Origin: Deltaproteobacteria bacterium CG_4_8_14_3_um_filter_43_13
GTDB lineage: Bacteria > Desulfobacterota > UBA8473
DNA: 10,074 nt
Direction: 5' to 3'
NCBI GenBank assembly: GCA_002782605.1
Contig: PFIF01000198.1
Coordinates: forward strand, 1-10,074
Position 1 is the first letter of the stretch, and each line of letters begins with the position of its first letter. Position numbers and translations under genes: made by a program. The notes beneath the pieces are model-generated. The model ran no database searches and was not told the origin of the DNA. It worked only from the letters and a program-made list of their open reading frames with translations. Shown piece after piece: positions 5,331-10,074 of this stretch.

Positions 5331-5347
5331 TTGGTATGGGTATTGCT
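5331..5347 (+). promoter_or_regulatory. σ54-like promoter of glnD
   Basis: TTGGTAT, five bases, then TTGCT fits the -24/-12 pattern with GG at 5333-5334 and GC at 5345-5346, twelve bases apart. The -24 element differs from consensus (TGGTAT instead of TGGCAC). Transcription would start near 5358, about 70 nt before the glnD start. Upstream paired 16-bp sites support it. Confidence 0.6.
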
Positions 5348-5373
5348 AATGTAATTCTACTTTGACATTTAAC

Positions 5374-5413
5374 AGGCTGTTGAAAAACTGAAAAGCGACT
5401 TTTTCAACAACCT
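5374..5413. repeat. Palindromic repeat in the glnD leader
   Basis: AGG-C-TGTTGAAAAA (5374-5387) pairs with TTTTTCAACA-A-CCT (5400-5413), a 14-position stem with one mismatch and a 12-nt loop. The right arm ends only three bases before the weak glnD ribosome binding site AAGGGA (5417-5422). From memory, AGGCTGTTGAAAAA-type palindromes recur between genes in related bacteria and at transposon ends; this cannot be checked here. The left arm recurs exactly at 8022-8036. Confidence 0.6.
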
Positions 5414-5428
5414 ATTAAGGGAATAAAC

Positions 5429-8053
5429 TTGGAAAACCTGAAAGGTTACATAAAAGACAGCTTAGACCGATTAAGGGAAGAATACTGGAAGGGACTATGT
5501 GGTCGAGACCTGGTCAGGAGGTACTCTTCCCTTATAGATGGATGTCTCAGGGAAATCTTTTCTTCGAGGCCGGCTTCGGACGATGAGAAAACAAAGAACA
5601 GATATGCCATTGCTGCAGTAGGTGGCTATGGGAGAGAAGAACTAAGCCCGTATTCTGACATAGACCTGCTGTTTTTCATGCCGGAGAGGTTTCGTGGCAA
5701 CCTGGAGGATGTTACAGGCAAGATACTCTATCCACTGTGGGATGCAGGGCTGACAGTGGGATACAGCAATATGACGTTGAAGGATTGCCTTGCCATGATG
5801 AAAGAGGACATTAAAGCAAGGACTTCCCTGATAGAGATGCGGTATCTCATGGGAGACAGAAGCCTGTACTGCGAATTTGAGGACACAATCTATAGGAACG
5901 CATTTTCTAAGGGTGTCAATTCCTTCATCTCAGAACAGTTGAAGGACATAGAGTCAAGGCACAGGTATTATGGGGACTCGGTCTACCTTCTGGAACCACA
6001 TCTGAAAGAGGGGGAAGGGGGCTTGCGGGATATTCATAGCGCCCTCTGGATAGCGAAGGTCCAGTTTCAGGCAAGAGGGATAAATGAATTAAAGGCAAAG
6101 GGGGCATTATCGTCGTGGGAAATAGCTCTACTTGAGGAGTCCCTGGAGTTCCTGTGGAAGGTAAGAAATGGCATCCACTTCCTAAGCGGCAGGAAGAATG
6201 ATCACCTTGCCTTTGAATATCAGGAAAAGATGGCGAATCTCCTGGGTTGTGCTGATCCTCATTCAACTGCCGCGGTGGGACGATTCATGCACAACTACTA
6301 TCAGTGCGCAGAGGACATAAAGTACCTCTCCTCTGTGTTAATCGACAGGACGAGAGAGGATCAAGGAAAATCTAAAAAGGGGGATAAGGGCTTCTCGATA
6401 GGTATGGATAAGGGCTTTGAGATAGTTAATAACAGAATATCGGTTGTCGATCCTGATCTTTTCAGGCGGGCACCCCATACCTTGATGAAGGTCTTCAAAT
6501 ATTCCGTGGAATTGAAGAAAGAGGTGAGTTTCGATAGCCAGGAACTGATTAGAGGAAATCTCGATGTGATAGGAGATGAGTTCAGAAACTCCAGAGAGGT
6601 GAATAGCTCTTTCATGTCTATCTTGGGGGAGGGGAAAGGAGTAGCAAAAGTTCTGAAGACGATGCACAGACTTGGATTCCTGGGCAGGTTTGTCCCTGAA
6701 TTTGCCATGATAACCCATCTTCCACAGTCGTATTACTACCATGTCTATACTGCTGATATTCATACCCTTTTTGCCATTGAGGAATTTGAAAATCTCCTTG
6801 CGGGAAAGCACAAGGAAATGTTTCCTTTCCTCACCAAACTGGCCAGAGAAGAAAAGAGGATAGAACTGATTTTCCTGGCCCTTCTTTTTCATGATTTGGG
6901 GAAGGCTTTTGATACAGACCACGTAAAGAAAGGCGCTAAGCTTGTATACACAATAGCAAATAGAATGGGGTTATCCTCCCAGGATACAGAGCTGTTAGGT
7001 TTTCTTGTGGAAAATCATCTTTATATGTCCAGCATAGCCCAAACCAGAGACCTTTCCGATGAAAATTTGATAATAAAGTTTGCCCAAAAGATGAAAGACG
7101 GTGATAGCTTGCGAATGCTATATATTCTGACCTTTGCCGATATGAAGGCATCGAGGGCAGAGGCATTTAATTCCTGGAAGAATACCCTATTTCAGGAACT
7201 CTATATCAGGGCATTCCATATTATTGAGAAGGGGGACTTTACCATGACTGATACAGCCTGTAAACTCGATAAAATAAAAAATGAAGTCATATCCGAGCTG
7301 CGTTTAAAGATGCCCATGGATGATATTCACTACAACCTGGATTTAACGCCATCTCGATACCTTCTCAATAACAGCCCTGAAATAATATCGAATCACATCC
7401 TGTTGTGTTACAACCTGGAAGATAAAACCCTTGCCTTTGATGTAAGGCAGAAACTGGATAAAGGTTATTATGATATCCTTATAGCTACACCGGATTCCCA
7501 TGGTTTGTTTTACAAGGTCTGTGGCGTCATGGTCTATCACAATATGAATATCCTGGACGCCCAGATAGATACGAGGAGTGACGGCATAGCCATGGATATT
7601 CTCAGGGTTAACCATACAAATGGTGATGAATACGTGGATCGGGAGGAGTGGAAGGCAATACAGGACGATCTTGAAAAGGTAATCGATGGGAGGATCAAAG
7701 TAGAAGAATTGGTAAAAAAGAAAGGATATTATCTTCACTCTGAAAAAAAGGGGCTGAAGGACATAAAAACTACCATAAGGATTGATAACGATACGTCTGA
7801 CTTTTATACGGTGATTGATATAGAGGCTAATGACAGATTCGGTCTTCTTTATTCGATCACAAAGGCTATGTCAGACATGGGGATATATATCTATATCGCA
7901 AAGATAACCACACGACTTATGCGTGTTACGGATAGCTTTTATGTGAGAGATATATTCGGACAGAAGGTATATGATGAAAAGGAAGTGGAGAGGATCAAAC
8001 ATAGTCTCTCTAGGGTCGTAGAGGCTGTTGAAAAACCAAGAAGAGGCTTTTAA
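5429..8053 (+). CDS. glnD: PII uridylyltransferase/uridylyl-removing enzyme
   Basis: An 874-residue bifunctional cytoplasmic enzyme (E. coli GlnD is 890) that adds UMP to PII at Tyr51 when glutamine is low and removes it when glutamine is high. All expected domains are present in order. The nucleotidyltransferase site is GGYGREELSPYSDIDL (65-80, Asp77 and Asp79 as metal ligands), followed by the family motif GEGGLRDIH (195-203). The HD hydrolase domain carries His445, FHDLGK with His488-Asp489, His498, His530 and Asp571. Two ACT glutamine-sensing domains follow at about 682-750 and 794-865. The start is TTG 5429 with AAGGGA six bases before it; no better in-frame ATG exists nearby. TTG plus a weak ribosome binding site suggests low translation. 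It precedes a PII gene by 27 nt, so enzyme and substrate are probably co-transcribed from the σ54-like promoter at 5331. Confidence 0.96.
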   Translation: MENLKGYIKDSLDRLREEYWKGLCGRDLVRRYSSLIDGCLREIFSSRPASDDEKTKNRYAIAAVGGYGREELSPYSDIDLLFFMPERFRGNLEDVTGKILYPLWDAGLTVGYSNMTLKDCLAMMKEDIKARTSLIEMRYLMGDRSLYCEFEDTIYRNAFSKGVNSFISEQLKDIESRHRYYGDSVYLLEPHLKEGEGGLRDIHSALWIAKVQFQARGINELKAKGALSSWEIALLEESLEFLWKVRNGIHFLSGRKNDHLAFEYQEKMANLLGCADPHSTAAVGRFMHNYYQCAEDIKYLSSVLIDRTREDQGKSKKGDKGFSIGMDKGFEIVNNRISVVDPDLFRRAPHTLMKVFKYSVELKKEVSFDSQELIRGNLDVIGDEFRNSREVNSSFMSILGEGKGVAKVLKTMHRLGFLGRFVPEFAMITHLPQSYYYHVYTADIHTLFAIEEFENLLAGKHKEMFPFLTKLAREEKRIELIFLALLFHDLGKAFDTDHVKKGAKLVYTIANRMGLSSQDTELLGFLVENHLYMSSIAQTRDLSDENLIIKFAQKMKDGDSLRMLYILTFADMKASRAEAFNSWKNTLFQELYIRAFHIIEKGDFTMTDTACKLDKIKNEVISELRLKMPMDDIHYNLDLTPSRYLLNNSPEIISNHILLCYNLEDKTLAFDVRQKLDKGYYDILIATPDSHGLFYKVCGVMVYHNMNILDAQIDTRSDGIAMDILRVNHTNGDEYVDREEWKAIQDDLEKVIDGRIKVEELVKKKGYYLHSEKKGLKDIKTTIRIDNDTSDFYTVIDIEANDRFGLLYSITKAMSDMGIYIYIAKITTRLMRVTDSFYVRDIFGQKVYDEKEVERIKHSLSRVVEAVEKPRRGF

Positions 8054-8080
8054 GACGTTCACTATAGGCAGGAGGATACT

Positions 8081-8419
8081 ATGAAGAAGATAGAAGCTAT
8101 TATCAAACCTTTTAAATTAGATGAGGTTAAGGAAAAACTTATGGAAATGGGTGTACAGGGAATGACGGTATCAGAGGTAAAAGGCTTTGGCCGTCAAAAA
8201 GGCCATACTGAGATATACAGAGGTGCCGAGTATGTGATCAACTTTGTACCCAAAATAAAATTAGAGATCGCAATTGGGGATGACCTGGTCTCAAAGGTTG
8301 TGGAGACCATAGAGAAGTCTGCAAGGACAGGGAAGATAGGCGATGGGAAAATCTTTATTATACCAATGGAAGAGGCAATCAGGATAAGGACAGGAGAGCG
8401 AAGAGAAGAAGCTTTATGA
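8081..8419 (+). CDS. glnB: PII nitrogen regulatory protein, glnD/glnA-linked
   Basis: A second 112-residue PII protein about 70 percent identical to the amt-linked copy. It keeps Gln39, the uridylylation Tyr51 in YRGAEY, Lys58, the B-loop TGKIGDGKIF and the C-terminal RIRTGE. Differences cluster in residues 61-79 and at 52 and 54 of the T-loop. Residue 54 is Asn, as in E. coli GlnK, although its place beside glnD and glnA would favour the name GlnB. AGGAGG (8070-8075) lies five bases before ATG 8081. It lies 27 nt after glnD and 169 nt before glnA with no clear terminator between, so glnD-glnB-glnA are probably at least partly co-transcribed. It is likely the main substrate of GlnD and a transmitter of nitrogen status to a sensor kinase or enzyme not encoded here. 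Confidence 0.95.
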   Translation: MKKIEAIIKPFKLDEVKEKLMEMGVQGMTVSEVKGFGRQKGHTEIYRGAEYVINFVPKIKLEIAIGDDLVSKVVETIEKSARTGKIGDGKIFIIPMEEAIRIRTGERREEAL

Positions 8420-8469
8420 GTGAAGAGTTAAGGTTTTAACGACCCAATTGCCAATCCATTAAAGAAAGG

Positions 8470-8509
8470 GGGTGAAAAAGGTTGTATTAACACCCAAAAA
8501 ATGTTAATA
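8470..8509 (+). promoter_or_regulatory. Two overlapping alternative hairpins ahead of glnA
   Basis: GGGTG (8470-8474) can pair with CACCC (8491-8495), while TATTAACA (8485-8492) can pair with TGTTAATA (8502-8509). The two share 8491-8492 and so cannot fully form together. This could be a leader switch, or the second palindrome could be an operator. Both readings are unproven. Confidence 0.25.
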
Positions 8510-8554
8510 ATAGTCAATAAAGCAAATTTTAAACGTCAGAAAAGGAGTAAATTC

Positions 8555-8569
8555 TGTTAATTGATAACA
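8555..8569. promoter_or_regulatory. Palindrome TGTTA-N5-TAACA close to the glnA start
   Basis: TGTTAATTGATAACA is a perfect inverted repeat 20 bp before the start codon and directly upstream of the AAAGGAG ribosome binding site (8575-8581). TGTTAA/TTAACA half-sites also occur at 8487-8492 and 8502-8507. It resembles the GlnR/TnrA type of site, but the arm spacing is 5 rather than 7. Confidence 0.3.
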
Positions 8570-8588
8570 TACCTAAAGGAGAAGATAT

Positions 8589-9917
8589 ATGATCTGCAGC
8601 ACAAAAGAAGATGTAATGAAAATCGTTAAGGAAAGAGATGTGAGTTTTATCCAATTATGGTTTACCGACGTACTTGGGTATCTTAAGAGCTTTGCCATAA
8701 CACCCGGCGAGCTCGATGAAGCCCTGGACGAGGGAATGGGTTTTGATGGTTCTTCTATCGAGGGTTTTGCCCGCATAGAAGAAAGCGATATGATCGCCAA
8801 GCCTGATCCCACCACCCTGGAGTTTTTGCCCTGGAGGGATGAGGAGAAACCTGTTGTCAGGATGTTCTGCGACATCCTTGAACCAGATGGAACGCACTAC
8901 AAGGGTGATCCCCGGTATGCCTTCAAAAGGCTTTTACAAAAGGCAAAAGACCAGGGGTATACTTTTTATCTGGGACCGGAGCTGGAATTCTTCTATTTTA
9001 CCGATAACAAGAACCCAATACCCCTGGATGAGGGTAGTTATTTTGACACTACACCCCTGGATACGGCCGGGCAGTTACGAAGAGAATCCATCTTTGCCCT
9101 GCAGAAGATAGGCATAGATATAGAATACAGCCACCACGAAGTAGCTCCGGGCCAGCACGAGATTGACATGAGGTATGACGAGGGTTTAAGAATGGCTGAC
9201 AAGACTATGACCCTGAAGATTATAGTGAAAGAAATAGCAAGACGCAACGGGGTTTACGCTACATTTATGCCAAAGCCAATCTTCGGAATCAATGGAAGTG
9301 GTATGCATACCCACCAATCCCTGTTCAAATCTGATCAAAATGCCTTTTACAATTCCAAGGATAAATATCACCTTTCGGACATCGGCAAAAGCTATGTTGC
9401 CGGTCTCCTGAAACATGCAAGAGAATTCACAGTGGTAACCAATCAGTGGGTAAATTCGTATAAAAGGCTTGTTCCAGGCTACGAGGCACCTGTCTATATT
9501 AGCTGGGCCAGACGTAACAGATCCACTATGATAAGGATCCCTATGTATAAACCTGGTAAAGAGAAGGCCACACGTATCGAGTTTCGCTCCCCTGACCCGG
9601 CCTGCAATCCCTATCTTGCCTTTTCCGTGATGCTGGCCGCAGGCCTCAAGGGTATAGAAAAAGGCTATCCTTTACCAGACCCTATCGAGGAGGATCTCTA
9701 TCACTTCAGCCCTGAGAAGAGGAAGGAGATGAACATCCAGGAACTGCCGGGCAATCTCTATGAATCCATATTAGAGGTGGAAAAGAGTGAGCTTGTGAGA
9801 GAGGCACTGGGCGACCATATCTTCTATAAGTTTATCGAAAATAAAAAGATTGAGTGGGACAGGTACAGAACCCATGTGAGCCAATATGAGTTGGATACGT
9901 ATTTGCCCAAATTATAA
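8589..9917 (+). CDS. glnA: Glutamine synthetase, type I-alpha
   Basis: A 442-residue glutamine synthetase, the dodecameric enzyme that makes glutamine from glutamate, ammonium and ATP. Catalytic motifs are complete: FDGSSIEGF (52-60), metal ligands Glu131 and Glu133 in GPELEF, HHEVAPGQHE (182-191), NGSGMHTH with His240, NSYKRLVPGYEAP (289-301, with the Glu299 flap residue) and RIEFRSPDP (329-337). Length and C-terminus match Bacillus-type GSI-alpha and lack the extra segment of the roughly 470-residue GSI-beta enzymes. Arg62 is at the position that in Bacillus subtilis GS mediates glutamine feedback inhibition. Tyr371 aligns with the adenylylation tyrosine of GSI-beta, but its surroundings (DLYHFSP) are of the unmodified type, and no glnE is seen. 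Start ATG 8589 has AAAGGAG seven bases upstream. It follows glnD and glnB, so substrate sensing and ammonium use are clustered. No terminator is visible after it. Confidence 0.97.
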   Translation: MICSTKEDVMKIVKERDVSFIQLWFTDVLGYLKSFAITPGELDEALDEGMGFDGSSIEGFARIEESDMIAKPDPTTLEFLPWRDEEKPVVRMFCDILEPDGTHYKGDPRYAFKRLLQKAKDQGYTFYLGPELEFFYFTDNKNPIPLDEGSYFDTTPLDTAGQLRRESIFALQKIGIDIEYSHHEVAPGQHEIDMRYDEGLRMADKTMTLKIIVKEIARRNGVYATFMPKPIFGINGSGMHTHQSLFKSDQNAFYNSKDKYHLSDIGKSYVAGLLKHAREFTVVTNQWVNSYKRLVPGYEAPVYISWARRNRSTMIRIPMYKPGKEKATRIEFRSPDPACNPYLAFSVMLAAGLKGIEKGYPLPDPIEEDLYHFSPEKRKEMNIQELPGNLYESILEVEKSELVREALGDHIFYKFIENKKIEWDRYRTHVSQYELDTYLPKL

Positions 9918-9932
9918 GGAAACCCTGTGATT

Positions 9933-9960
9933 CAGACAGTAGACCATAGACATTAGACTT
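9933..9960. repeat. Heptanucleotide repeat YAGACNN (four units)
   Basis: CAGAC at 9933 and TAGAC at 9940, 9947 and 9954 recur at exactly 7-base intervals with two variable bases between. The tract begins 15 bases after the glnA stop codon. Confidence 0.6.
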
Positions 9961-10005
9961 ATGGGAAAGAAATGTCCAGAGATTATACAAAGATAGAGGG
10001 TATCC

Positions 10006-10040
10006 GTTCACAGTTTATGGTTTGCAGTTAACAGTTGGCA
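10006..10040. repeat. Heptanucleotide repeat GTTNNNN (five units)
   Basis: GTT occurs at 10006, 10013, 10020, 10027 and 10034, every 7 bases, with variable four-base tails (CACA, TATG, TGCA, AACA, GGCA). The same pattern occurs in the opposite orientation at 839-866. No coding function is apparent. Confidence 0.6.
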
Positions 10041-10074
10041 AAAATGCTCCAAGCTTTATATAACAGCGGGCTTA

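Noticed and set aside
6338..6922. Long open frame antisense to glnD (194 codons)
   Set aside because: Lies wholly within the well-supported glnD coding sequence; its protein shows no recognisable motif and reflects the codon pattern of the sense gene.
8555..8569. Classical GlnR/TnrA box before glnA
   Set aside because: That consensus is TGTNA-N7-TNACA; here the arms are separated by 5 bases, so only a generic palindrome is reported.
9699..9701. Tyr371 of GlnA as an adenylylation site
   Set aside because: The tyrosine is also found in GSI-alpha enzymes that are not adenylylated; surrounding residues and protein length are of that type and no glnE is present.
1..10074. CRISPR arrays, tRNA/rRNA genes, intact insertion sequences or toxin-antitoxin pairs
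   Set aside because: No spaced direct repeats of CRISPR type, no tRNA-like arms and no transposase or toxin-like frames seen in reading both strands.

Overview
This window reads as a chromosomal segment from a Gram-negative bacterium built around nitrogen assimilation. Outer-membrane and signal-peptide proteins, σ54-type promoters, GlnD and an HU protein fit a Desulfobacterota/Nitrospirota-like lineage with moderately AT-rich DNA. That placement is inference: no rRNA or other decisive marker is present, and the glutamine synthetase is of the GSI-alpha type, which is not the typical proteobacterial form.

Layout. 1-416 is non-coding and holds a good σ70-like promoter. 417-689 encodes an HU-family DNA-binding protein, followed by a strong terminator (722-768). 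839-866 is a 7-nt-periodic repeat. 949-1608 (minus strand) encodes a class I SAM-dependent methyltransferase. 1609-1968 is a divergent regulatory region with a near-perfect σ54 promoter (1908-1924) and two 16-bp enhancer-like sites. It drives a probable operon: lone receiver domain (1969-2343), small exported beta-rich, probably outer-membrane protein (2493-3266), ammonium channel Amt (3281-4672), PII protein (4727-5065), terminator (5102-5128). 5066-5428 is a second regulatory region with the same kind of site pair, a σ54-like promoter (5331-5347) and a palindromic repeat. It precedes glnD (5429-8053), a second PII gene (8081-8419) and glnA (8589-9917). The right end (9918-10074) is non-coding with two heptad-periodic repeat tracts.

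How it fits together. Amt imports ammonium and is expected to be gated by its adjacent PII. GlnD senses glutamine through its ACT domains and uridylylates or deuridylylates PII at Tyr51, which both PII copies keep. GlnA consumes the ammonium. The GlnA keeps the Arg62 that in Bacillus-type GSI-alpha enzymes mediates glutamine feedback inhibition, so its activity is probably not set by adenylylation. The two transcription units appear co-regulated: upstream of each σ54-type promoter lies a pair of related 16-bp sites (type TGCTCGAATCCGAGCA), and the centre-to-centre distance is exactly 82 bp in both. This is the most striking non-coding signal here and suggests a shared NtrC-like activator. The least understood proteins are the exported protein next to amt and the receiver domain with an altered acidic pocket.
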